In this document: in pieces, positions 52,934-61,830 of the stretch | Layout of the letters: every line of letters begins with the position of its first letter | How positions within the stretch are numbered: the stretch's first letter is position 1 | Origin: Levilactobacillus mulengensis | GTDB lineage: Bacteria; Bacillota; Bacilli; Lactobacillales; Lactobacillaceae | NCBI RefSeq assembly: GCF_003946045.1 | Contig: NZ_RHNW01000008.1 | Span: forward strand, 56,669-120,668 | Reading direction: 5' to 3' | DNA length: 64,000 nucleotides | Notes under the pieces: model-generated | What the model was told of the DNA's origin: nothing | What the model saw: the letters and a program-made list of their open reading frames with translations, nothing else | Database searches by the model: none | Translations under genes and position numbers: made by a program

Positions 52934-54445
52934 CTATTGAACTTTAACCAAAACAGCTGCAATAAGAATTAAACATGAAACCAGAACGTACGCACAAACC
53001 GGCTTCCAAGTAACTTTGATCCAGGTCCCGTAATTAACGTGAGCTGCCTGAATACAAGTCATCACAATAATTGAAGTTGGCATAATCGTTTTCACAATTC
53101 CTAAGGATAAATTATAAATAATAACCATGACTGCCTTTGAGACCCCGGCAAAAGTTGCTAGTGGCGCCATAATTGACATAGTTGCCGCTGCCAGTCCCGT
53201 CGAGCTTGGGATAAAACTAGCCAACAAAATGTAAACTGCTAGACAGACAATCACGAAGACAATCGGTGAAAGACTTCCCAAGGTTGCTTCACAAGCGTGT
53301 AGCACAGTTGCTGTGATATTCCCATTCGTCATCAGCACCTGAATTCCCCGTGCTAACGGTATAATGAAGGCAGTCGAAACCAATCCGGCAGCACCCTTGA
53401 TGATTGTATTAATGATGTCATCTGTTGAATAGTGCATAATCTTACCAGCAATAAATGTCATTACTAATAACAAACCATTAATTTCATTAAAGTACCAATT
53501 TCCAAAGGGAACGACGTCACTTCCGATAATTGAAGAAAGTATCGGTGTATGATTGATAAAATGTGCCAAGTCATCAAAGAGTGTCCAACCTGGATTCAAC
53601 GAAGTCCACGGAACTAACGAGATAATCATGATAGCAAAGGTTAAGATGAATACATGAAAGACCTTACGCTGTTGTTTCGTTAACGAAGATTCTTGCCCCT
53701 CGCCAGCAAACTCCTTAAGATCTGCTTCACGTCGCCCGTACTGCGGTGATTTTTCAGGATGAGCTTGAATCTTCTTGGCATATAAACAGATAATTGTTGA
53801 GACTAACGCCAGTAAGACTACGAACATACCCACCCGAAAGATTAAACCAGCTCCGGGGCTAATTCCTGCAATTCCAGAAGCAATCCCAGTTGAAAACGGA
53901 TTAACAATGGACGCTGCACACCCTGCCTGAGTTCCTAAAATAACAATCATTAAAGCAACGATTGTATCAAGTCCAAGAGAGAGAATGATTGGTAGAAACA
54001 TCAAGAGATACACAAAACCTTCTTCATATGATCCTTGAACTGTACCAAAAATTCCCATGATACAAGTTAAAACTGAAATCAATACATACTGATTCTTGCG
54101 ATACTTTTCTGCAACACCACGCAAGGCAATATTAACGGCTCCAGTCTTATCCATCATCTCTAGAAAACTCCCAAACATCAAAACGTTTAAGGAAATTGTG
54201 ATAGCGCCTGTTACTTTTGCATTCCCAACCATCCCAATAATTGGTGCTTCAATGATGTCCCAAATTCCTTGGTGATTGGCTTTCACCGTGTGATAAGTAT
54301 TCGCAATTGCATTACCTGCCTGATTCGTCTTATAAGCGCCACCAGGAATTATCCAGGTCAAGATGGCCACTAGAACCAAGACCATAAAGATAATCACATA
54401 GGTATTGGGTGTTTTGAATTTTCTTTTCTTCTTTTTCATCTCCAT
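52934..54445 (-). CDS. YfcC-family transporter/antiporter (copy 1)
   Basis: About 503 residues, roughly 12 helices. The YfcC family N-terminus NTYVIIFMVLVLVAILTWIIPGGAY is followed by the repeated glycine-rich hairpins NPFSTGIASGIAGISPG near 195 and PSSTGLAAATMSIMAP near 420. Members of this ion-transporter superfamily exchange amino acids, citrulline/ornithine or carboxylates. Located between a carbamoyltransferase and a deiminase-like gene, it probably exchanges the substrate for the final amine, as ArcD does. The ATG at 54445 has AGGAG upstream. Confidence 0.83.
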   Translation of the reverse strand: MEMKKKKRKFKTPNTYVIIFMVLVLVAILTWIIPGGAYKTNQAGNAIANTYHTVKANHQGIWDIIEAPIIGMVGNAKVTGAITISLNVLMFGSFLEMMDKTGAVNIALRGVAEKYRKNQYVLISVLTCIMGIFGTVQGSYEEGFVYLLMFLPIILSLGLDTIVALMIVILGTQAGCAASIVNPFSTGIASGIAGISPGAGLIFRVGMFVVLLALVSTIICLYAKKIQAHPEKSPQYGRREADLKEFAGEGQESSLTKQQRKVFHVFILTFAIMIISLVPWTSLNPGWTLFDDLAHFINHTPILSSIIGSDVVPFGNWYFNEINGLLLVMTFIAGKIMHYSTDDIINTIIKGAAGLVSTAFIIPLARGIQVLMTNGNITATVLHACEATLGSLSPIVFVIVCLAVYILLASFIPSSTGLAAATMSIMAPLATFAGVSKAVMVIIYNLSLGIVKTIMPTSIIVMTCIQAAHVNYGTWIKVTWKPVCAYVLVSCLILIAAVLVKVQ

Positions 54446-54477
54446 AGCTATGCTCCTATCTCTGGTGGTCAAGGTGA

Positions 54478-55416
54478 TTAGTTGGCATAGGCCGCGATAA
54501 TCCCTTTAATGGAGTGCATCCGATTCTCTGCTTCGTCAAAGATAACAGATTGTGGGCTTTCCAAAACCTCATCAGTGACTTCTTCACCACGATGGGCTGG
54601 CAAGCAATGCATGTAAATTGCTCTTGATTTCGCCATCTTCATGGCCTCTGTATTTACCTGGTAAGGTTCAAAAGCAGATTTCAGCTTCTCAATTTCTTCA
54701 TCAGATTGCCCCATACTATATTCGGCATTGCCATAAACGATGTCAGCACCCTTCATAGCCTTTTCGAAGTCCTGTGTGATCTCAATATGTGCTCCGGTAA
54801 CTTTTGCCCGTTTCTGAGCCTCATCCACAAGCATTTTATTAGGCTCAATACCAGCTGGGCAAACAATTGACATGTCCATTCCCAAAGTGGCAGCAAAAAT
54901 CATTGTCGTGTAGCAAACGTTGTATAAATTTCCAACGTAGGTTAACTTCAACCCTTCATACTTACCGAATTTTTCCTTGATGGTCATCATGTCAGCAATT
55001 CCTTGCGTCGGATGAGCAATATCAGTTAGTCCGTTAATAACAGGTGCTTTCATCCACTTTGAGCATTCCTCAACAATCTCATGCCCAAAGGTCCGGATGA
55101 ATAAACCGTCATACATCCGATCCAGAACACGGCAGGTATCTTTTAAAGGTTCTCCCCGGCTCATTTGAAGCTCATCAGGCCGTAAGTACGTTACCGTAAT
55201 TCCTAAATCAGCAGCTGCCCGTTGGAACGCGTTCCGAGTTCTCGTACTGTTCTTTTCAAATAAAGCGGCCCACACCTGACCCTTGAAGTATTCATGGGGT
55301 TCGCGTGCAATAAACTTTTTCTTGAAATCCAACGATAAATCGGTTAGAAATTCAATCTCCTCGCGATTAAGATCTTTGAAAGCCAGAAAGTCTTTTCCCT
55401 TAAACTGATTTCTCAT
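54478..55416 (-). CDS. Ornithine-carbamoyltransferase-like catabolic transcarbamylase
   Basis: 312 residues. The carbamoyl-phosphate motifs are intact: STRTR near 57-61, HPTQ near 134-137 and HCLPA near 268. The second-substrate loop reads NAEYSMGQ, and the usual GD-x-x-N-N segment of ornithine enzymes is replaced by GNLYNVCYTTM. So the amine acceptor may not be ornithine. In the reverse direction it would split a ureido compound to carbamoyl phosphate, a source of ATP through carbamate kinase. No carbamate kinase gene is in this window. First gene of the operon divergent from pucR. Confidence 0.82.
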   Translation of the reverse strand: MRNQFKGKDFLAFKDLNREEIEFLTDLSLDFKKKFIAREPHEYFKGQVWAALFEKNSTRTRNAFQRAAADLGITVTYLRPDELQMSRGEPLKDTCRVLDRMYDGLFIRTFGHEIVEECSKWMKAPVINGLTDIAHPTQGIADMMTIKEKFGKYEGLKLTYVGNLYNVCYTTMIFAATLGMDMSIVCPAGIEPNKMLVDEAQKRAKVTGAHIEITQDFEKAMKGADIVYGNAEYSMGQSDEEIEKLKSAFEPYQVNTEAMKMAKSRAIYMHCLPAHRGEEVTDEVLESPQSVIFDEAENRMHSIKGIIAAYAN

Positions 55417-55572
55417 TCTTCTTCACGTCCTTTATCGACTTATTAATCATCTTCACAGGGACTATCATACCGAGAAAATATTTATTCAGGAACTGTGCTT
55501 TTGTCCATAATGAAACCGCTTACTATAGTCTGTGGTACAATTTACTTAAACATTTTTACGAGGTGAACCTTT

Positions 55573-57186
55573 ATGGACGATTCTATTACTGTTACCAAAC
55601 TTTTTAGCCATCCTGTTTTTCAAAATTCCGATACCTTCTCGGACAGCATTGGTTTAACTCATAAGATTGGCACTTGTACAATTATGGATATTCCAAACAT
55701 TTTAGGCTGGTTAAATCCCAACGATGTCGTCATTATTGGGGACTACACCAACAATTGTTTAACCCCAGATTTTGTTGAGAGCCTCAAACAAAAGCAAATT
55801 GCGTGTTTGGTTACTAAGAAAAAGTTTCGGTCAAACTTTAGTCAGGAAATTATCCATCTGTTTTCTAATTATCACATTCCGATTATTCTCGTAAGCAACA
55901 ACTATGCTTGGAGTGCTGTTATCCGTGCAGTTCAGCAGCTTCAATTTGACCATTATCAAAAAATCATTGATGAAAAAGAGACTTTTTACCAATCTTTAAT
56001 TCGATCATCCGTTAACCATTCCTCCCGTGGAAGCCTAGGATCGACGTTCAATATAAATACGGGCGCATCCCTTGCCATCATTGATCAAGATAAAAACCTA
56101 ATTGACGCCTCTTTCGATGTCGATTGGGTATCTATCCTAAATAACTTCACTCTCGACGACCTACAACCTACCCAACTAATTGCGAAGGATGATAAAGAAT
56201 TGTTTGGTCATCACTTATCACCTTTACCCTCGTCTACCCTCACAACTATTTGGAGTATTCCAGTTTACTATCGACGTCAATTACGTTTTTTCATTTTGAT
56301 CGGTATGACATCGACAGCTAAATACTTACCGGCGGACCTATTAGTAAAATTGGAAAGCGTCAAAAAAGTTATGCTCATCAAAGAAGAGCTTAGCCAAGAC
56401 TTGATTTTTGAACGGTTTTTTAAAGTCAACGAAGCATTTCAAGCAATAGCTAGTACGCAATCCCCGCAAAAAAATGACTACATAACGCTTCAATCTATTG
56501 CGGGAATTCAACTCCAAAAGGAAATTCAAATTATCCAGATTTCTAGTCTTGCTCCAACAAATGCTCTCTTTGAAAGTAACGCACTTACTGTTCAAGCGAG
56601 CCTTGCAAAAGAAATTCGCCACCTCTTTCCTGGAATAACAATCTATCATAATCGTTCCTGGCTAGTCTTAACTAGCGCACCCGTGGCTACTCTAACTCAA
56701 TATCTACCAAACATCATGAAAAAACTCGACCAGGCCTATCAGGCTATCCATTTTCGAGCCGGTATTTCTCAACTACATGATTTTTCGAATTTAACACAAG
56801 GACTGACAGAAGCTCATGGATCTCTAAATTATCTTCGAGCCAATCACCCCGATCAACAGCTGCAATTTTTTGATAAATTAGGGATTAATCAACTGTTTAT
56901 TGACGATAATTTCAAACTCAATCATAACTACACGACAACCATGGTAGCGACGTTCATAACCCCACTAGTTACCTATGACGAAGAACACCATACCGAACTT
57001 GTCAAAACACTTGGTTGCTACTTTCGCCATCAATTCTCCCATACAAAAGCTAGCGAAGAGCTCTTCATTCATAAAAACACGCTTCGTAACCGTTTGGCAA
57101 AAATTGAGGAACTAATTGGTCCTTCCCATGAAGACTTTTGGTTAAACCTTCAAATTAGCTTTCGTCTCTATCAACAAATTGAATAG
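55573..57186 (+). CDS. PucR-family transcriptional regulator
   Basis: 537 residues. The N-terminal PucR domain (about 10-125) is followed by a GGDEF-like CdaR middle region. A C-terminal PucR-type helix-turn-helix (HTKASEELFIHKNTLRNRLAKIEELIG, about 490-518) completes the architecture. PucR regulators control purine, allantoin and other nitrogen-compound catabolism. The gene is divergent from the carbamoyltransferase operon across 156 bp and convergent with a second YfcC gene, so it likely activates both. GAGGTGA precedes the ATG. Confidence 0.88.
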   Translation: MDDSITVTKLFSHPVFQNSDTFSDSIGLTHKIGTCTIMDIPNILGWLNPNDVVIIGDYTNNCLTPDFVESLKQKQIACLVTKKKFRSNFSQEIIHLFSNYHIPIILVSNNYAWSAVIRAVQQLQFDHYQKIIDEKETFYQSLIRSSVNHSSRGSLGSTFNINTGASLAIIDQDKNLIDASFDVDWVSILNNFTLDDLQPTQLIAKDDKELFGHHLSPLPSSTLTTIWSIPVYYRRQLRFFILIGMTSTAKYLPADLLVKLESVKKVMLIKEELSQDLIFERFFKVNEAFQAIASTQSPQKNDYITLQSIAGIQLQKEIQIIQISSLAPTNALFESNALTVQASLAKEIRHLFPGITIYHNRSWLVLTSAPVATLTQYLPNIMKKLDQAYQAIHFRAGISQLHDFSNLTQGLTEAHGSLNYLRANHPDQQLQFFDKLGINQLFIDDNFKLNHNYTTTMVATFITPLVTYDEEHHTELVKTLGCYFRHQFSHTKASEELFIHKNTLRNRLAKIEELIGPSHEDFWLNLQISFRLYQQIE

Positions 57187-57191
57187 CCCAA

Positions 57192-57236
57192 AAATGGCAA
57201 TCAACCTGTCCTAAAAAGACTGGCTGATTGCCATTT
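57192..57236. terminator. Terminator between pucR-like and yfcC-like genes
   Basis: AAATGGCAATCA pairs with TGATTGCCATTT across a 21-base loop and could serve both converging genes. Confidence 0.65.
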
Positions 57237-57250
57237 GTGTAAAATTCATA

Positions 57251-58765
57251 TTAAATCAACGTTAAAATGACTAAAAAGCTACAAGAAACAATAAACAGAA
57301 TGGCAATGAGCTTTGCTGTCCAACGCCACCAAACAGAAAAGCTAACGTTAGCTAATGTTAGCGCACCTACTAGCATTCCCGCTGTCGGCGTGATTGCGGT
57401 CACTAACCCCGCGGCCGACTGGTAAGCAGAAACCATAATACTGCCATCAATGTGGGCAAAGTGAGCTAGAGAACCCATAACTCCCATTGTTGCTGCAGCT
57501 AAGCCTGATGTCGATGGAATTAAGAATGCTAGTAATACAAAGAAGATAAACGCACAAATAATAAATGGCCCTTTAGGCATCCCAGTCAAACTGTTTTCAC
57601 CATAGTGTAGAAGTGTCGCGGTAATTTTGCCATCATTCATAACAACTTGAATGCCTCGAGCCACACCTACAATAATGGCTACACTCAGTAGTTCTTGCAT
57701 CCCCTTCATGAAAGCATCAATGAAATCATTTTCGTGGATATGTCCAACGAACATGACAACAACCGACATAAAGAAGAAAAGTAACGTAATTTCATTGAAG
57801 TACCAGCTTCCTAGGGCAACCATTTTATGTCCGACGATTGTTCCCAGAACTGGCGTAGCTATAATCGTTCGATTTAACCATTCAAATAAGGTCCAATGTG
57901 AATTAATACTGGTCCAGGGGACTAATCCCAAGATCATAATCCCAAAGGTTAATGCAAAAATAAACAGTACTCGCCATTGCACTTTAGAAATCGCACCACT
58001 AGTTTCAGCACTTGCGGACGCCATAAACCGTTGTTGATTTTCTTCTCTTAAATCATAGACCAACGATTTAGTTGGATCCTGTTTAATTTTATTTGCATAA
58101 TGTAGCACATACCAAATTTCAATCCCCGTGACAATTGCCCATAGAATTAATCGAGAAAATAAGCCTCTCCCTGGAGAGATACCAATAATTCCTGATGCCA
58201 ATCCAGTCGTAAACGGATTAACCGTCGAAGCCAAATCCCCGACTCGTGTGCTCAGCATAATTACAGCAGCCGAAACAACTGGATCATAACCAACACTAAT
58301 CATAACCGGCGTGATCAAAGGCACAAATGCCAGTGTTTCTTCTCCCATTCCATATGTAGAACCACCCAAAGCGAATAGAAGAATCAGTATCACAATAAGA
58401 CGTTTTTCATGGCCCCTCGATTTCTCAACGATAACTTTGATTCCATCATCTAAAGCACCCGTCTGTTTGACGACACCTAAGAATCCACCGATTACGAGAA
58501 TAAATAAAGAAATGTCAATGGCACCAGCTGTATGCTGATTACCAATCATCCCAGTAATCGGTGCCATGAATATATCCCAAATTCCTTGGGGATGACTCTT
58601 AACTATATGATAAGTCCCAGTTGTTAGTTGACCAGCCGAGTTCGTTTGATAGGCTCCCGCTGGAATTATCCAAGTCAGGATAGCCATTAAAACAATCAAC
58701 CAAAAAAGAATTGTAAATGCTGTAGGCATTCGCAAATGAAATCGCTTTGTCTTTTTATTCGTCAT
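57251..58765 (-). CDS. YfcC-family transporter (copy 2)
   Basis: About 504 residues. Clearly paralogous to the gene at 52934: LTWIIPAGAY near the N-terminus, NPFTTGLASGIIGISPGRG near 195 and PSTSGLAAATMGVMGS near 420. It has its own upstream region at 58784-59004. A second carrier next to the same PucR gene suggests separate uptake of substrate and export of product, or two related substrates. The ATG at 58765 follows GGAAGGG; an ATG at 58783 has no site. Confidence 0.82.
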   Translation of the reverse strand: MTNKKTKRFHLRMPTAFTILFWLIVLMAILTWIIPAGAYQTNSAGQLTTGTYHIVKSHPQGIWDIFMAPITGMIGNQHTAGAIDISLFILVIGGFLGVVKQTGALDDGIKVIVEKSRGHEKRLIVILILLFALGGSTYGMGEETLAFVPLITPVMISVGYDPVVSAAVIMLSTRVGDLASTVNPFTTGLASGIIGISPGRGLFSRLILWAIVTGIEIWYVLHYANKIKQDPTKSLVYDLREENQQRFMASASAETSGAISKVQWRVLFIFALTFGIMILGLVPWTSINSHWTLFEWLNRTIIATPVLGTIVGHKMVALGSWYFNEITLLFFFMSVVVMFVGHIHENDFIDAFMKGMQELLSVAIIVGVARGIQVVMNDGKITATLLHYGENSLTGMPKGPFIICAFIFFVLLAFLIPSTSGLAAATMGVMGSLAHFAHIDGSIMVSAYQSAAGLVTAITPTAGMLVGALTLANVSFSVWWRWTAKLIAILFIVSCSFLVILTLI

Positions 58766-58783
58766 ACTATCGCGCCCTTCCAT

Positions 58784-59004
58784 CCTAAAGTATCAATAGC
58801 AAGGTGAAGGTGATTAAGCCAATTTGCTTGAATGATTTCAGTTTAAGAAGGCGCTTTCATGATAAACAATAACAACCCTATACTAGTTTGACAAGTCTTT
58901 TTGGTCATAATGCCTTAAATAATCTCAATACCGGTCCTCGTTTGTTGAAAATTCCGAATTCTACAATGATATTTTCACGCAATCACATATTACTTTCATT
59001 GGAA
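58784..59004. other. A+T-rich upstream region of the second yfcC-like gene
   Basis: No credible frame is present. It must contain the promoter of the gene ending at 57251, but no clear -35/-10 pair stands out. Confidence 0.4.
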
Positions 59005-59033
59005 ATAAAAAAGACGGTTATCCCGTCTTAAAT
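59005..59033 (-). terminator. Terminator of the WYL operon
   Basis: AAGACGG pairs with CCGTCTT, with TTTTTATTT on the minus strand. The following 59034-59124 is a noncoding 3' region. Confidence 0.75.
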
Positions 59034-59124
59034 AAAAACGAATTTTAGATATCTTGCTTTCCAGACGTCCGCCCACAGTCGTTCCAGTAGGTTGGCGCCG
59101 CCCTGTAGGCGAATTCGACACCGT

Positions 59125-60093
59125 TTAGTCGTAGTAACTCATGGTTTTCGTGAGCTCGCGCTTGACGGAATCCACCAACGACTGCGGCGCCACGACCTGA
59201 ATCTGGGCGCCTTGACTCAGCACCCACAGCAGCGCCCCCTGTGATGCCAGGTGGTCCCCCTTGATGGTGACGCTACCGTCCTCGCGATTCCACTCGGTGA
59301 TGCGGGAGTTGGGTAGCTTGTCCAGCGCCGTTTGTGGGTAACCCCAGTAGCGGAACTCGTACGGAATATCCGTGCCACCGCTCAATAGATAAGTCTTATT
59401 TCGCAAAGCGCCTTCATCAATTTTTTTATCACCAGGCACCTTCACCACAGCGCGGGTCGCCCGGGCATCTTGGAAACGGTCCAATCGGTACACCAGACTC
59501 TTATTTATTTCCGGAATGTACATCACCACGTAGAAGTAGAAATCGGCGAAGTAAATGCTCAACGGCACGCCGGCGCCAGGCTTGCTGAGTGCACGGCCCT
59601 GTGCATCGGGCACACTACTGCGGTAATGAAATTTAATCGGCGTCTTGTGGCTGACCCAGTTGGCAAAGTCCTTCAGCCAGGGCAAAATCTCCTTATCACC
59701 ATTGGAAAATAACGGCGTGTAGTGAATCAACGAGTTACTGATCAATTTTTGAATCGATCCCCGTTCATCATCGGCGACCAGGTCGAGCAAACTGTCCTTG
59801 ACCCGCAACAGTTCCTCTCGGGTGAGTGACCGGGTCCCAATCACGATTTTTAACAGCGCGAGAATTTCCTCGGCCGACAGCGCCCCCTCCTTTGCTAACC
59901 AGTACGTCTTGCCCTTTTGCTGTAGCTGGTAGGCTGAATCGTTGTCTGCTAACGTTTCCCGAATGAGCTTCGTGTCCCGTTCCAGGCTTCGTTCAGAGAC
60001 CTGATAAGTCTCCTTACCATTGGTATCGGTCGTAATCTTTTCACCCGCCAATAACTTTACCAGCACGTCAACCGCGCGTTCGCGTCCTTTCAT
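59125..60093 (-). CDS. WYL-domain transcriptional regulator
   Basis: 322 residues. An N-terminal DeoR-like winged helix (ERAVDVLVKLLAGE...YQVSERSLERDTKLIRETL, about 5-45) precedes a WYL ligand-binding domain (about 145-225, with IKFHYRS, PLSIYFADFYFYVVMY and VYRLDRFQDA) and a C-terminal WCX part (about 245-320). WYL regulators sense nucleic acids or nucleotides and often control stress or defence genes. It lies 16 bp after the unknown 403-residue gene. AGGAGG precedes the ATG. Confidence 0.88.
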   Translation of the reverse strand: MKGRERAVDVLVKLLAGEKITTDTNGKETYQVSERSLERDTKLIRETLADNDSAYQLQQKGKTYWLAKEGALSAEEILALLKIVIGTRSLTREELLRVKDSLLDLVADDERGSIQKLISNSLIHYTPLFSNGDKEILPWLKDFANWVSHKTPIKFHYRSSVPDAQGRALSKPGAGVPLSIYFADFYFYVVMYIPEINKSLVYRLDRFQDARATRAVVKVPGDKKIDEGALRNKTYLLSGGTDIPYEFRYWGYPQTALDKLPNSRITEWNREDGSVTIKGDHLASQGALLWVLSQGAQIQVVAPQSLVDSVKRELTKTMSYYD

Positions 60094-60109
60094 AAATGCC
60101 GCCTCCTAA

Positions 60110-61321
60110 TTAGTTTGGAAATTTCAAAATCCCTTGCATCTGGCCGACCACCAGTAGGGCCGTCACCAGTTCATCAAATTCTAAATCGTACATAATCGGG
60201 TCATCCGCATCTCCGGCGTAAACGTCGTAGACCGTCTCGATTTCACCCCGTTGCTCGTCATTTTCCTTCGTCTGTACCTTGTTGATCATCCCGTCCGTCA
60301 CAATCAGCGCTTCCACCCTGGCCTGCCGCACTTGCCGTTGCTGGCGCAGGGAAATCTGCATGCCCGCGCTAGACGCCAAGTCGGCCAGCCAAGCGGTCAG
60401 ATTCTCATCGGCGGTCAAGTCGCGCAGGGGCATGCCGTGATAAATAAATGACGTCATTTGGCAAAAAACAGACGCCGTCATCGGGTCACACAATTGCTCA
60501 TGCGGGGTATCAAATTGGTACTGGTACGTCTGATATTGGCGATCATGCAAGATGGGCAACGCCGCAACGGCATCAAAGTCCGCCAACGTCTGAATTTCGA
60601 GGGGAGCCGAACACTGATTGCGGGTAATCACCAGCTGCGAATCAGCAAACGACTCCGTGGAAACCCGTGGCATCAACAATAAGGACGTCAATGCCCAGGC
60701 AGGAATACCTATCCGGAGGCCCAATAAGACGCTAACCAATTTTTGTAACGGCACGTTGTCGATCACCACGCTGCCCCGTTGGTCACGCACGGCGTAGTAA
60801 TCGCCCGTGGTGGTCAACAGGACTTTGGGCAGGTCACTCGGTCGTAAGAAGTCTGTTTGAGCCGGCATCTTTGCCAGCCAATCTTCCCCGTTCGCCTCCA
60901 GAACTTCGTCCGCCACCCAGCGATCGTTGGTCGATTGCCAAATGTGCTGGGTCTCTTGCACGCCCCCAGTGACCACGAACCCCTGCTGGTTCAACTCATG
61001 AATCAGAAAGACCAAGACACCCAGCTCGGCATCCCACCGCGAGGCCGGTTTGCCCACGCCATTTGCCATGAACTGCACCAGGGTGCGCTGTAAATCCTGC
61101 CACGTAAGGTAGGGACCCACGTACACCTCGCCGTTTTCGCTGTAGAGCTGAAACCGATTGTTGGCCTGACCGAATCGCCGAATCCCTCGCGTCAGCAGCG
61201 TCCCTTCGCCGTCTGCGATGATTGATTCGCCCTGACTCGTTTGCTGGGTCACGAAGTTCAGATAAAGATCGTGATGCCGGATGAATTTATTCACATCGCT
61301 TTGAATTTTGGGTATTGCCAT
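60110..61321 (-). CDS. Protein of unknown function, operon with WYL regulator
   Basis: 403 residues, soluble and acidic, with no signal peptide or membrane helix. I recognise no domain. Readable features are an N-terminal helix, a mixed alpha/beta centre (VLLTTTGDYYAVRDQRGSVVIDNVPLQKLVSVLLGLRIGIP) and a C-terminal segment of alternating strand and helix. GAGGAGGATGCGCG precedes the ATG. The tight spacing to the WYL gene implies a functional link, perhaps regulated partner or co-sensor. Confidence 0.6.
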   Translation of the reverse strand: MAIPKIQSDVNKFIRHHDLYLNFVTQQTSQGESIIADGEGTLLTRGIRRFGQANNRFQLYSENGEVYVGPYLTWQDLQRTLVQFMANGVGKPASRWDAELGVLVFLIHELNQQGFVVTGGVQETQHIWQSTNDRWVADEVLEANGEDWLAKMPAQTDFLRPSDLPKVLLTTTGDYYAVRDQRGSVVIDNVPLQKLVSVLLGLRIGIPAWALTSLLLMPRVSTESFADSQLVITRNQCSAPLEIQTLADFDAVAALPILHDRQYQTYQYQFDTPHEQLCDPMTASVFCQMTSFIYHGMPLRDLTADENLTAWLADLASSAGMQISLRQQRQVRQARVEALIVTDGMINKVQTKENDEQRGEIETVYDVYAGDADDPIMYDLEFDELVTALLVVGQMQGILKFPN

Positions 61322-61446
61322 CGCGCATCCTCCTCAGATTGATTTGTCACTTTTCAGTATACCGACCACCCGCGACACCATATGTCGTCCGGAAAAATTT
61401 GTTAAAAATACGGCCGATTCGGTCGCGATAGTCGGGTGAAGCCCCG

Positions 61447-61644
61447 TCATCGGCGTACCCCCATCGTCGGAAATAAGCGGTCGACGGTTGCCAGCAGCCG
61501 TTCTGTGCGCGCCACCCCTAACACTTTGAGACTGGACTCAAACTCGGCCGGCGTGGGTAAGGTACCGGACAACCTTTGGCTGACGGTTAACAAGCCAATC
61601 ACCAGCTTTTCGCGGTCAGTGACCGGGACATACGTGGGTTTCAT
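61447..61644 (-). CDS. Small protein of unknown function, 65 residues
   Basis: A short basic protein with two predicted helices (DREKLVIGLLTVSQRL and PAEFESSLKVLGVARTERLLATVDRLF). GAGAGGAG lies about ten bases before the ATG, supporting expression. It is 125 bp upstream of the 403-residue gene on the same strand and may be the first gene of that operon. No family recognised. Confidence 0.5.
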   Translation of the reverse strand: MKPTYVPVTDREKLVIGLLTVSQRLSGTLPTPAEFESSLKVLGVARTERLLATVDRLFPTMGVRR

Positions 61645-61770
61645 TTCAAACGACTCCTCTCCATTGCTGTGCTAACTTTTTTGCTGCCCTAAGTTTAGCA
61701 ACCCGTTCCGACAGAAGTTGTCGAATAATGGGAGTGAAAGTGAATTAAGCCGCTTAAAACTAGGTCACGA

Positions 61771-61813
61771 CAAAAAGACCCGCCAGCCTTCCGCTAGGAA
61801 AGTTGACGGGTCT
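61771..61813 (-). terminator. Terminator of the dehydrogenase gene at 61831
   Basis: AGACCCG...CTTTCC/GGAA...CGGGTCT stem followed by TTTTT on the minus strand. Confidence 0.75.
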
Positions 61814-61830
61814 AATAGCTTGTTTAACGA

